A stretch of 64,000 bases of DNA from positions 5,840,501 to 5,904,500 of the forward strand of contig NZ_JACHJW010000001.1 in assembly GCF_014203835.1 (NCBI RefSeq). Direction: 5' to 3'. The notes beneath the pieces were generated by a model. That model searched no databases. It was given only the letters and a program-made list of their open reading frames with translations, and had not been told where the DNA came from. Source of the DNA: Micromonospora polyrhachis (GTDB taxonomy: Bacteria; Actinomycetota; Actinomycetes; Mycobacteriales; Micromonosporaceae). A program made the position numbers and the translations under genes. Shown one piece after another: positions 40,444 to 48,848 of this stretch (its first letter is position 1; the number at the start of each line of letters is the position of its first letter).

Positions 40444-40869
40444 ATGAGCGTCAACACCGTGGCTCACATCAACCTGCGCGGCAACGCGCGGCAGGCTCTG
40501 GAGTTCTACCAGTCCGTCTTCGGCGGCAACCTGGTCGCGGTCACCTACGCCGACGCCCACAACGTGCAGAACCCCGACGAGGCCGACCAGATCATGTGGG
40601 GTCAGGTCACCTCGCCGGAGGGGTTCTCGATCATGGCGTACGACGTGCCGGCGTCGCGGCCGTGGAGCCAGGGCGACCAGTCGTTCTTCGTCTCCGTCCG
40701 GGGTACGGACGCCGATGAGATCAGCGGCTACTGGAAGAAGCTCAGCGAGGGTTCGACCGTGCTGGTCGACCTCGGCCCGGCCGGCTGGGCACCGCTGTAC
40801 GGCATGGTCACCGACCCGTTCGGCATCACCTGGGTCCTCGACGTGGCCGTCGGGAACCACGCGGCCTGA
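40444..40869 (+). CDS. VOC family protein (PhnB-like)
   Basis: A 141-aa glyoxalase-fold protein from the ATG at 40444. HINLRGNARQALEFYQSVFGG and the acidic pairs typical of PhnB-like proteins are visible, as are two beta-alpha-beta-beta-beta units (YADAHNVQNPDEADQIMWG, SEGSTVLVDLGP, WAPLYGMVTDPFGITWVLDV). Metal ligands are only partly conserved compared with glyoxalase I. It is divergent from the WYL-HTH_42 pair, so it may be one of the WYL regulator's targets. Substrate is unknown. Confidence 0.88.
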   Translation: MSVNTVAHINLRGNARQALEFYQSVFGGNLVAVTYADAHNVQNPDEADQIMWGQVTSPEGFSIMAYDVPASRPWSQGDQSFFVSVRGTDADEISGYWKKLSEGSTVLVDLGPAGWAPLYGMVTDPFGITWVLDVAVGNHAA

Positions 40870-41018
40870 CCGGTAGAAGGCGTCTCCGTCGAGCGCGGTG
40901 CGGGGATACGGCTGTGGTGGTGAGCTGTCCCGCCGACCGCCCATCGACCATCTTCCTCGGAGTCGGGTATTTTGCGACACTCGTGGCAGCTTCCACGCCG
41001 ACTGTCTGAAGGGGAATC

Positions 41019-41627
41019 GTGCAACCCTCAACGCCGGATGATTCGCCCCCGACGCCGCAAACAGGTCCGACACCGCCGACTGATTCGTTCCCGCCGCCGC
41101 CCGCACCCCCGACATCGCAGACAGGTCCGCCGCCGCCGATCTCACCGCAAGGCCCGCGTGGTGGGGGCGTGAAGTGGTACTACTTCGTCATCGCCGGCGT
41201 CATCGCGCTGTGCCTGATCTGCTCCTGCGCCGGTGGCGTCGCCTACTTCGCGTTCCGCGACCGCCCGGGGGGAGGAGTCGGGCTGGATTTGCCCGGTACG
41301 GACCCGACCGCCGGCTGCGCCGAGGCGCTCCGGGGAGCACCGTCCGACAACTCCGGTGATGCCGGCGACCCGGCGAAACAGCGCAGGTGGGCAGCGCACT
41401 ACCGCGAGGCTGCGGAGAAGGCCAACAACGCCGACATTCGATCGGCGATTCTCGAAGAGGCGGCGGCCTTCGACAAGTACGCGAACACCTTGGAAGAGGT
41501 CAACGCCAAGAAGAGCGCGGGAACCGACGACGTCGACGATGTCCTCGCCCTCACCCGGGGACTGCGGGAGCGGATTGCCGCTCACCGAAAGGTGATGCTG
41601 GCCTGCCAGGCAGCTGGATACAACTAG
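41019..41627 (+). CDS. Proline-rich single-pass membrane protein
   Basis: A 202-aa protein starting with GTG after AGGGGAA. Residues 1-50 are a P/T/S-rich cytoplasmic tail with repeats of the PPTPQTGPTPP type. Residues 52-78 form a membrane helix (WYYFVIAGVIALCLICSCA). The outer part is helical and charged (WAAHYREAAEKANNADIRS, AAAFDKYANTLEEV) with two cysteines, one near the membrane and one at the end (AEALRGA..LACQAAGYN), that could pair. No known family is recognised. Proline-rich N-termini of this kind are frequent in actinobacterial surface proteins. Confidence 0.7.
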   Translation: MQPSTPDDSPPTPQTGPTPPTDSFPPPPAPPTSQTGPPPPISPQGPRGGGVKWYYFVIAGVIALCLICSCAGGVAYFAFRDRPGGGVGLDLPGTDPTAGCAEALRGAPSDNSGDAGDPAKQRRWAAHYREAAEKANNADIRSAILEEAAAFDKYANTLEEVNAKKSAGTDDVDDVLALTRGLRERIAAHRKVMLACQAAGYN

Positions 41628-41735
41628 CGCCGACGGGCACAGCTCGCCTGCCGGGTCTGCGGCACCCGAGCGGTGTCATCTCGACGGGCGGCGATTCGTC
41701 CTATCGCCCACTACGTCGAGGGAGGCATGAAGCCC

Positions 41736-42539
41736 CTACGCGGGATCTGCTAGCCGCACCGTCCACGGCAGGAGCTTGTCGGGGTTGCGTACGGCCCAGA
41801 TGCGCCTGATCCGGTCGCCGACGATCTCGAACGCGTACACCGAGGTGGTGACGCCGTTCTGCTGCGCGATCAGACCCGGCTGGCCGTTGACCGTGCGCTC
41901 CAGGATGGTCTGGTCGCGGAACCGCTCCCCGAGAAGGAGCAGCGAGCGCATGATGCGCTCGGCACCCTCGACCGGGTGCAGCACGGTCCGGACGAGGCCG
42001 CCGCCGTCGGCGATCACCGTGGCGCTCGGATCGAGGAGAGCGACGAGAGCGTCGATGTCCTTGGCCTCCCACGCCCGTTTGACGTCCCGGACGATCCGAG
42101 CGTGCCGGGATGGCGCAGCCGCAGGTACCTGCGCGGACCGGATGCGCCGCCGCGCCGATGCGGCCAGCTGGCGGCAGGCCGCCGGAGTGCGGCCGACGAT
42201 CTCGGCCACTTCGCCAGAGGGATAGCGGAAGACGTCGTGCAGGATGAACGCGACGCGTTCCGCCGGGGTCATCGATTCGAGTACGACGAGGAAGGCCATG
42301 TTGACCGACTCGTCGAGGGTCACCCGGTCGGCGGGGTCGACGCTGCTGCCGTCCGACCGTCCGATGATCCATTCGGTCGGTTCGGGTAGTGGCTCGGGGA
42401 TCCACTCGCCGACGTAGGTTTCCCGCCGGGCTCGCGCCGAGGAGAGCACGTTGAGACAGAGACGGCTGGCGACCTTGGTCAACCAGGTGCCGAGAGATGT
42501 GATCTCGTCCAACACCGTACTGAGCCGCATCGCGGGCAC
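41736..42539 (-). CDS. ECF41-type (SigJ-like) sigma factor, N-terminally truncated
   Basis: Read as 267 aa, the protein contains the end of sigma region 2 (GTWLTKVASRLCLNVLSSARARRE), the region 4 helix-turn-helix (MTPAERVAFILHDVFRYPSGEVAEIVGRTPAACRQL) and the SnoaL-like C-terminal domain of ECF41 factors (IVRDVKRAWEAKDIDALVALL, RIRRIWAVRNPDKL). ECF41 proteins usually begin with about 45 further residues of region 2 (core-RNAP binding, -10 recognition), which are missing; residues before LDEITSLG align only poorly. No remnant of the lost part is visible upstream. It is probably non-functional as a sigma factor. No carboxymuconolactone-decarboxylase partner gene is adjacent. Confidence 0.75.
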   Translation of the reverse strand: MPAMRLSTVLDEITSLGTWLTKVASRLCLNVLSSARARRETYVGEWIPEPLPEPTEWIIGRSDGSSVDPADRVTLDESVNMAFLVVLESMTPAERVAFILHDVFRYPSGEVAEIVGRTPAACRQLAASARRRIRSAQVPAAAPSRHARIVRDVKRAWEAKDIDALVALLDPSATVIADGGGLVRTVLHPVEGAERIMRSLLLLGERFRDQTILERTVNGQPGLIAQQNGVTTSVYAFEIVGDRIRRIWAVRNPDKLLPWTVRLADPA

Positions 42540-42759
42540 CGAACCAGCGGCGATCGAGGTGGGCTTCTCCGGGGCGTGTGTCAGCCTGGGCCGGAACGCC
42601 GGCCTACGGCAGTTCGACGGCCTGCTCTGACGCCTCGTCCCGGCCCGACCGTCTCGGCGGGTGTCGCGTCTGGGACCTCAGGGGAACCGCGTCGCGAGTG
42701 TCGAGTGTTGCTCGATTACGGGAAGCGCAAAGGCATATCGGCATATCTAAAATCGACGC

Positions 42760-43158
42760 ATGACTAGTCCCAGCCCCGATGTCAGTTCTGACCCGGTGAT
42801 AACCACTGACCATGGGCCGGATGCCCAGCAGAGGCCGGCCGCCGACCCGGCACCGGCGACTGTCCGGGTGGTGCCTACCTCCACTGTCGCCATGGTGAGC
42901 CTGATCGCTGGCATCTTCGGTGCGGTAGGGGGCTGCCTGTTCTGCGGGCTGCCACCGATCGTGGCCATCGTCACCGGACATGTGGGCCTTGCCCATACCC
43001 GCCGCGACGAGGCTAGCGGTTATGGGATGGCCCTTGCCGGCTTGATCCTGGGTTACGCGCTGATGATCCCGACCCTTCTGATGCTCTTCATCAGCTTGTT
43101 CACCGTGGTCAACTCAGGACCACCGGAATTCGTACGCGAAATCCTCTACAGCTTCTGA
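42760..43158 (+). CDS. DUF4190 domain membrane protein
   Basis: A 132-aa protein with a 40-residue disordered N-terminus and then the DUF4190 two-helix unit: STVAMVSLIAGIFGAVGG, CGLPPIVAIVTGHVGLAHTRRDEASGYGMALAGLILGYALM and a further hydrophobic stretch. The GHxxLxxIRR-like loop between the helices is the family hallmark (GHVGLAHTRR). Such proteins are common in actinobacteria and often carry disordered tails. Function is unknown. Confidence 0.85.
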   Translation: MTSPSPDVSSDPVITTDHGPDAQQRPAADPAPATVRVVPTSTVAMVSLIAGIFGAVGGCLFCGLPPIVAIVTGHVGLAHTRRDEASGYGMALAGLILGYALMIPTLLMLFISLFTVVNSGPPEFVREILYSF

Positions 43159-43232
43159 TCGGCGGATCTAGTCTCCGCTGGCTGACGACAACGCAGAGGT
43201 GGGCGGTTGACTAGGCGGCACATGATGGCCCG

Positions 43233-44625
43233 GTGAAGCTGCGCCGCCCGTACATGTATCGGGTTCTTGTTCTGTTGTTCGGGATGCTGCTGCTTGCCGG
43301 AGCGGTCTCCCTTCCGTACGAGGCGGCGACCCAGGGCGTCGGCTGGGTTGCTTGGCTCTTCTGTGGTGCGGTTGCGCTGTTTGGCCTGGCGATGGGCGGT
43401 CGACTCGTGCGGCAGGCGGCGCTGCCGTTCCGAGTGGATGTCGACTCGCAGGGCTGGTCGATTCGGACGCCGAGGCTCAACCGGCACCTGCGCTGGGACG
43501 AGATAGCTGCGGTTGTTCTTGCCGATGCCCCCCGCAGCACAGCGTCCACGTGCGAGGGCGGGTCCGCGGCTGCTGCTGGTACCAGCAGTCGGGGTGAACC
43601 TGGGGGTGTCGCCTACCGAAGAGAACCCGGTGGACGGGCGGGCGGCTGTAGAACTGTTCCAACTCAATGAGGTGGACTACGACGAGGCCCGGTTCGCGCG
43701 AGAGTTGGTGGTGCTGGCTGGCGACCGCTTCCATAACCTCTGCCGCCAGCTGACCCGGCCGACGAGAGCGATTCCGCTACGCCGATTCCCGGACGGGCCC
43801 GACCACGCCCGGCTGATGCGCTGGCTGGACCGGCAGAAGGCCCTGCGGTTCGCCGGGTGGTATCTGTTCGTCCTCGTCCCTCCGTTGCTACTTGTTGGCC
43901 TGGCGGCACGGTACAACGAGTTTCTTGGCATCGTCGTCTTGGTGGCGGCTGCGGTGGTGATCGTCGCCGGGACCGCGAAAATCTGGGTAACCTCCGGCGA
44001 TTGCCGAGGGTTGGCCGACGGAGAAGCAGCGATCGACGGTGCAGACCTGGTGAATGGCATAGCCGGCGTGCACCATCGGACCAACCTGTATTCCGGATCG
44101 GTCAACGTGCTGCGATCTGGCTTGCTGAAAGGCTTCGGCAGAGCATGGTTACTGGCCTCCCCGGGGCACAAGGGGCACCAGGTAGCGGACCTGCTGCTCA
44201 GCGATCCGCGCACCGGACAGCTACGGAGCGAGGAAGATCTGCGTGCGTTGGTAGCGGTACTGGGTGCCTCCTCACAGGAGAGCGACCGAGCCGCAGGTCG
44301 GCAACTCGAAGAACTGGCGGCGCAGGCACCGAGATCTGCGATGCTCCCCAGCATCACCGAATCGGGTGATCCGCCTTTCTCCGTCTATATGTACGTCCTG
44401 TGGTTGGCGGTAAAAGGTGTGGGCCGTGCGATTGTGTTACTGGGTGTGGTCTTCACGGTCGCGATGGCGGGCGGCATGGCAGGCGAGGGTTCGGCTCTTG
44501 TCGGGCCTGCGCTGTTCATCATTGCCGCATGCCTGTTCGGCGTCTGGGTCTGTTATGCGTTGTACCGCACGATTGGGCTTCTCGACGCGTTGCTCGGGTT
44601 TGCGGTACGGGCACTCCGCGCGTGA
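43233..44625 (+). pseudogene. Membrane protein gene split by a frameshift in a C6 tract
   Basis: The first frame gives two membrane helices (RVLVLLFGMLLLAGAVSLP, WVAWLFCGAVALFGLAMGG) and a strand-rich segment ending RHLRWDEIAAVVLADAP. From there the sense continues in another frame: QRPRARAGPRLLLVPAVGV, DEARFARELVVLAGDRFHNL, further helices (WYLFVLVPPLLLVGLAA, GIVVLVAAAVVIVAGTA) and a C-terminal helix pair to 44625. Dropping one C from CCCCCC at about 43537 joins the two into one protein of about 463 aa with a PH-like domain followed by membrane helices. Unless slippage restores the frame, the gene is inactive. Sequencing error cannot be excluded. Confidence 0.6.
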
Positions 44626-44657
44626 CCCTCGCAAACGGCGAGAGTAGGACCATAGGG

Positions 44658-44891
44658 CTATTCGCAGCGGTCCTCGGCGCCTCGACCAAAGGGCTCGCAG
44701 CAGTCGGGCCGGTGGTCGTACACGCGTAGGTCCCTGCCTTGAGCGTGCCCCCAGTCGCCGGTGCGTTGATAGAGGCAGGTCCGCCACAGCGCGGTCTCGC
44801 CGGTAGCGGGCACGACCTGCCCGCTACCTGGCCCGCCCCGCAGCAGGACCTCCACGACGCCGACGTTACGCCCGCAGGTGGAACAGGGCAC
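44658..44891 (-). CDS. Small cysteine-containing protein
   Basis: A 77-aa frame begins with GTG at 44891 (VPCSTCGRNVGVVEVLL). It carries a CxxC near the start and further cysteines (WRTCLYQ, PDCCEP, DRCE) spaced so that a zinc ribbon is possible. The frame is closed by a TGA shortly upstream, so no longer version exists. No clear Shine-Dalgarno sequence is present and the family is not recognised. Coding status is uncertain but better than the opposite-strand alternatives. Confidence 0.4.
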   Translation of the reverse strand: MPCSTCGRNVGVVEVLLRGGPGSGQVVPATGETALWRTCLYQRTGDWGHAQGRDLRVYDHRPDCCEPFGRGAEDRCE

Positions 44892-45059
44892 CTGATGGGT
44901 GCGATCGGTGGCGGCTCAGCAGCAGAGCGGGCGGCGTGTCGTACTCGTGAGACGCATCCGATCATGGGGCGCGGCGTCATGGGGAGCGGCTTGGCTGGGG
45001 TGGGTGGCCGCACGGCGGCAGAACGGCCCCGAGGCGCGGGCCGTTCCGCCTGAGCGGGT

Positions 45060-45845
45060 CTACTTCGGCTGGGGGTCGTTCCGGGTGATGTTGCGGTGCC
45101 GGCTGCGCAGCTTGAACGGCATCAGGGCACTTTCGATCTTGGTGGCCGTCGTCATCTTGGATTCGCCGTCGCGGCGCTCCTCGAACCGGATCGGCACCTC
45201 AAGGATGGTGTGTCCGAGTTTGGTGGCGAGGTAGTGCATCTCGACCTGGAAGCTGTAGCCGTTGGACTGCACCCGGTCCAGGCCGATGTCCCGCAGCGCG
45301 TCGGCGGACCAGATCTTGAAGCCGGCGGTCAGGTCCCGGATACGTACCCGCAGCAGGGTGTGCACGTAGAGGTTGGCCCAGCCGCTGAGCATGCGGCGGT
45401 AGAGCGGCCACGCCTCGTCGAGCTGCCCGCCGGGCACGTAACGAGAGCCGATTACCACGCTGGCCTTGGTGGAGAGCAGAGTGCCGAGCATGCCGGGCAG
45501 CGCCTCCGGCGGGTGGGACAGGTCGGCGTCCATCTGCGCCACGTACTCCGCGCCGCCTTCCAGGGCGCGGCTGATGCCATCGACGTACGCCCGACCGAGC
45601 CCTTCCTTACCGGCCCGGTGCACGACCTGGATGCGCTCGGGGTGCTCGGCGGCGAGCTTGTCGGCCACGTCCCCGGTGCCGTCCGGCGAGTTGTCGTCGG
45701 CGATCAGGATGCTCAGGCCCGGCAGGGGGAGAGCGAGGAGGCGATCGACCAGCACAGGCAGGTTGTCAGCCTCGTTGTAGGTGGGTACGACGACGGTTAG
45801 GCGTGCGTCCCGCCACGGAGAGGGCAACTGTACGGGTTCGATCAT
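45060..45845 (-). CDS. ppm1: Polyprenol monophosphomannose synthase (GT2)
   Basis: The ATG at 45845 has a GAGG Shine-Dalgarno sequence and gives 261 aa. The GT2/DPM1-type signature is complete: VVVPTYNEADNLPVLVDRLL, nucleotide-binding ADDNSPDGTGDVADKL, catalytic DADLSHPPEALP, IGSRYVPGG and the C-terminal RDLTAGFKIW and NGYSFQVEMHYLA. It transfers mannose from GDP-mannose to polyprenyl phosphate on the inner membrane face, feeding lipoglycan and protein O-mannosylation. No fused acyltransferase domain is present. It is divergent from the heptose cluster, and both may feed the same surface glycan. Confidence 0.9.
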   Translation of the reverse strand: MIEPVQLPSPWRDARLTVVVPTYNEADNLPVLVDRLLALPLPGLSILIADDNSPDGTGDVADKLAAEHPERIQVVHRAGKEGLGRAYVDGISRALEGGAEYVAQMDADLSHPPEALPGMLGTLLSTKASVVIGSRYVPGGQLDEAWPLYRRMLSGWANLYVHTLLRVRIRDLTAGFKIWSADALRDIGLDRVQSNGYSFQVEMHYLATKLGHTILEVPIRFEERRDGESKMTTATKIESALMPFKLRSRHRNITRNDPQPK

Positions 45846-46053
45846 CGGGGCATCCTCGGTTTGCCAATAGCGGTCAGTGGCAAGGGTAGTCAATGCAGAA
45901 CGCGGCCCTTTACTGTGGTCGGCCAAGATCATGATGATTCGGCCGATATCACCTGATAATTCGGGACAAAATACCGAAGTTGTACGGGTGGCGGCCTGAT
46001 GCCGGTCGGGAGCAGCCCAGGTTTACCCCTCCTGCTCCTGGGAATTTGCCCGC

Positions 46054-47883
46054 GTGCAAAACGACCGGGTTGATCCTCGCGAGGGTAGGCCGGGTGCGGT
46101 AGGCGCCCGCCTCGGTGCGATGCGACCCGGCTCCGGTTCCGCCCCGATCGAGGGGGTGGCCCGGTTCGAGTCACCCGCCCCGATCGAGTCATCCGCCCCG
46201 TTCGAGGGGGTGGCCCGGTTCGAGTCTTCGGCCCTGTTCGAGGCCGTTCTCTTCGACCGTGACGGGACCCTGATCCACGACGTTCCGTACAACGGAGACC
46301 CGGACCGGGTGCGACCGGTCGCCGGTGCCCGCGAAGCCCTCGACCGGCTCCGCGCGGCCGGCCTGCGGATCGGAGTGGTGACCAACCAGTCCGGTGTGGC
46401 CCGGGGACGGTTCACCGCCGAGGACCTGGCCCGAGTAAACGCCCGCGTCGAAGAACTACTCGGCCCGTTTGACACCTGGCAGGTCTGTCCACACGCCGCA
46501 CCGGCCCCCGGCGAGGTCGGCTGCCGCTGCCGCAAACCCGCCCCGGGCCTGGTGCGGGCGGCAGCACGCGAGCTGGGCACGACACCCGGCAGGTGCGTGG
46601 TCGTCGGGGACATCGGTGCCGACATGACCGCCGCCGGAGCAGCCGGTGCCGCCGGCATCCTGGTGCCCACCCCGGTCACCCGCACCGAGGAGGTGGCCGC
46701 CGCGCCGGCCGTCGCCGGTGACCTGGCCAGCGCGGTCGACCTGATCCTGCGCCGGCACCGATTGACCAGTGCCGTCCGCAGCGCGGGCACCGGTCGGAAA
46801 CGACCGCGATGCGTCCTGGTGGCCCGCCCGGACTCGGCCGGTGACGTCCTGGTCACCGGCCCTGCCATCCGCGCCGTCGCGGCCGGAGCCGACCGGGTGG
46901 TGATGCTCTGCGGCCCCCGAGGGCGGGCCGCCGCCGAACTTCTGCCCGGGGTGGACGAACTCATCGAGTGGCCGCTGCCCTGGATCGACCCGCAACCGGA
47001 GCCGATCGACCGGGCCATGGTGGACCGGATGGTCGACCAGCTCACCCAGGTCGGTGCCGAGGAGGCGGTGCTCTTCACCTCCTTCCACCAGTCCGCGTTG
47101 CCGCTCGCGCTGGTGCTGCGCCTGGCCGGGGTGGGTCGCATCGCCGCGATCAGCGACGACTATCCCGGCTCGCTGCTGGACGTACGGCATCGGGTGCCGC
47201 TGGGTATCCCGGAGGTCGAACGGGCCCTCTCCCTCGCCGCCGCCGCTGGTTTCCCACTGCCCCCCGACGACGAACCGGTGCTACGGCTGCGCGCCGACTG
47301 CCTCACCGTCGACTACGTAGCCTCCCAGCCCGGCGATGGCGATGGCGATGGCGATGGCGATGGCGATGGCGATGGCGACGATGGGGTGGCCGAACCCGGG
47401 TATGTCGTCGTACATCCCGGATCGTCGGTCGAGGCACGAGCCTGCCCACCGGAACTCTGCGAACGGATCGTCACCGCGCTCTCCGCCGCCGGCCATCGGG
47501 TCGTGGTCACCGGCGGGCCGGGGGAGGGCGAACTCGCCACCCGGGTCGCCGGCCGGCACGGTGTCGACCTCGGCGGGCAGACCTCGCTCACCGGACTCGC
47601 CGCGATCATCGCCCGAGCCGGCTGCCTGGTGGTCGGCAACACCGGTCCGGCTCACCTGGCCGCCGCCGTCGGCACCCCGGTGGTCAGCCTCTTCGCCCCC
47701 ACCGTTTCGTACGGACAGTGGGGCCCCTATCGGGTCCCGGCGGTACGCCTCGGCGACGCCGCCGCCGCCTGCCGGCACACCCGGGCCACCACCTGCCCGG
47801 TCGCGGGACACCCGTGCCTGTCCACCGTCGAGCCGGACAGCGTCGTGGAGGCGGTTCGGCTGCTCGGGGAGAGGTCGCCATGA
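46054..47883 (+). CDS. Heptose-bisphosphate phosphatase (GmhB-like) fused to heptosyltransferase (GT9)
   Basis: The 609-aa fusion from the GTG at 46054 has a start not fixed by a clear Shine-Dalgarno sequence, and its first 65 residues are repeat-like (FES/FEG). Residues 68-240 are a HAD-IIIA phosphatase of the GmhB type (LFDRDGTLIHDVPY, VTNQSGVARGRF, zinc-type CPHAAP...CRCRKP, VVGDIGADM). Residues 250-605 are a GT9 heptosyltransferase (RPDSAGDVLVTGPAI, VVVHPGSSVEARACP, VGNTGPAHLAAAVGTP), interrupted by a GDGDGD linker. It would dephosphorylate heptose-1,7-bisphosphate and transfer heptose from the nucleotide sugar. Fusion of both steps in one protein is unusual. Confidence 0.88.
   Translation: MQNDRVDPREGRPGAVGARLGAMRPGSGSAPIEGVARFESPAPIESSAPFEGVARFESSALFEAVLFDRDGTLIHDVPYNGDPDRVRPVAGAREALDRLRAAGLRIGVVTNQSGVARGRFTAEDLARVNARVEELLGPFDTWQVCPHAAPAPGEVGCRCRKPAPGLVRAAARELGTTPGRCVVVGDIGADMTAAGAAGAAGILVPTPVTRTEEVAAAPAVAGDLASAVDLILRRHRLTSAVRSAGTGRKRPRCVLVARPDSAGDVLVTGPAIRAVAAGADRVVMLCGPRGRAAAELLPGVDELIEWPLPWIDPQPEPIDRAMVDRMVDQLTQVGAEEAVLFTSFHQSALPLALVLRLAGVGRIAAISDDYPGSLLDVRHRVPLGIPEVERALSLAAAAGFPLPPDDEPVLRLRADCLTVDYVASQPGDGDGDGDGDGDGDGDDGVAEPGYVVVHPGSSVEARACPPELCERIVTALSAAGHRVVVTGGPGEGELATRVAGRHGVDLGGQTSLTGLAAIIARAGCLVVGNTGPAHLAAAVGTPVVSLFAPTVSYGQWGPYRVPAVRLGDAAAACRHTRATTCPVAGHPCLSTVEPDSVVEAVRLLGERSP
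47335..47376. repeat. GATGGC hexanucleotide repeat encoding a GD linker
   Basis: Seven perfect copies of GATGGC are in frame within the GT9 domain's loop and encode alternating Gly-Asp. Perfect copies imply copy-number instability without frameshift. Confidence 0.9.
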
Positions 47884-48848
47884 ACATCCTGCTCTGGCAC
47901 GTGCACGGCTCCTGGACCACCGCCTTCGTGCACGGCAAGCACCGTTACCTGGTCCCGGTCACGCCAGACCGGGGGCCGTACGGGTTGGGGCGAGCCCGAA
48001 CCTATCCCTGGCCGGACACCGTCGAGGAGGTGTCCGCGGAGGAACTGGCCGACCAGGACGTGGACCTGGTCGTACTGCAACGACCCGAGGAGTACGAGCT
48101 GGCCTGCGTCTGGCTGGGCCGCCGGGTCGGCCGGGACGTGCCGGCGATCTACGTGGAGCACAACACGCCGAAGGGGGATGTGCCCAACAGCCGGCATCCG
48201 ATGGCTGACCGGGCCGACCTGCTCATCGCCCACGTCACCCACTTCAACTCGCTGTGCTGGGACACCGGTGGCACCCGTACGACGGTTGTCGAGCACGGCA
48301 TCGTCGCGCCCTCGGTGCGGTACACCGGTGAGCTGGACCGGCTCGCGGTGGTGGTCAACGAACCGGTACGCCGCTGGCGGGTCACCGGCACCGACCTGCT
48401 GCCCCAGTTCGCTGAGATTGCCCCGCTGGACGTCTTCGGCATGGGCGTCACCGGACTGGCCGAGCACCTGGGCCTGCCCCCGGACCGGATGACCACCTAC
48501 GACGACCTGCCGCAGGCCCGGATGCAGGCCGAACTCGGCCGCCGCCGGGCGTACCTGCACCTGTGCCGCTGGACGTCCCTCGGGCTCAGCCTCATCGAGG
48601 CGATGACCATCGGCATGCCCGTGGTGGTGCTCGCCGCCACCGAGGCGGTCGCGGCCGTACCGCCCCGGGCCGGGGTGCTCTCCACCCGGGTGGACACCCT
48701 GCTGGACGCCGCCCGCCGGCTGATCGACGACCCGGCGGTCGCCCACCGGGTCGGGGCCGGCGCCCGCGAGGTCGCCCGTACCCGGTACGGCCTGGATCGG
48801 TTCCTGGCGGACTGGGACCGGCTGCTGGAGGAGGAGCTATGCGCCTAG
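47880..48848 (+). CDS. Glycosyltransferase (GT-B fold)
   Basis: A 322-aa protein whose ATG overlaps the previous stop as ATGA. The N-terminus is MNILLWHVHGSWTTAFVHGKH, and the donor-binding half has YLHLCRWTSLGLSLIEAMTIGMPVV (with the E of the EX7E-like motif) followed by GVLSTRVDTLLDAARRLIDDP and RTRYGLDRFLADWDRLL. This matches GT-B retaining enzymes of the GT4 or related type. The nucleotide sugar is unknown, but its place inside the heptose operon suggests a role in the same glycan. Its stop overlaps the next gene by 10 bp. Confidence 0.85.
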   Translation: MNILLWHVHGSWTTAFVHGKHRYLVPVTPDRGPYGLGRARTYPWPDTVEEVSAEELADQDVDLVVLQRPEEYELACVWLGRRVGRDVPAIYVEHNTPKGDVPNSRHPMADRADLLIAHVTHFNSLCWDTGGTRTTVVEHGIVAPSVRYTGELDRLAVVVNEPVRRWRVTGTDLLPQFAEIAPLDVFGMGVTGLAEHLGLPPDRMTTYDDLPQARMQAELGRRRAYLHLCRWTSLGLSLIEAMTIGMPVVVLAATEAVAAVPPRAGVLSTRVDTLLDAARRLIDDPAVAHRVGAGAREVARTRYGLDRFLADWDRLLEEELCA

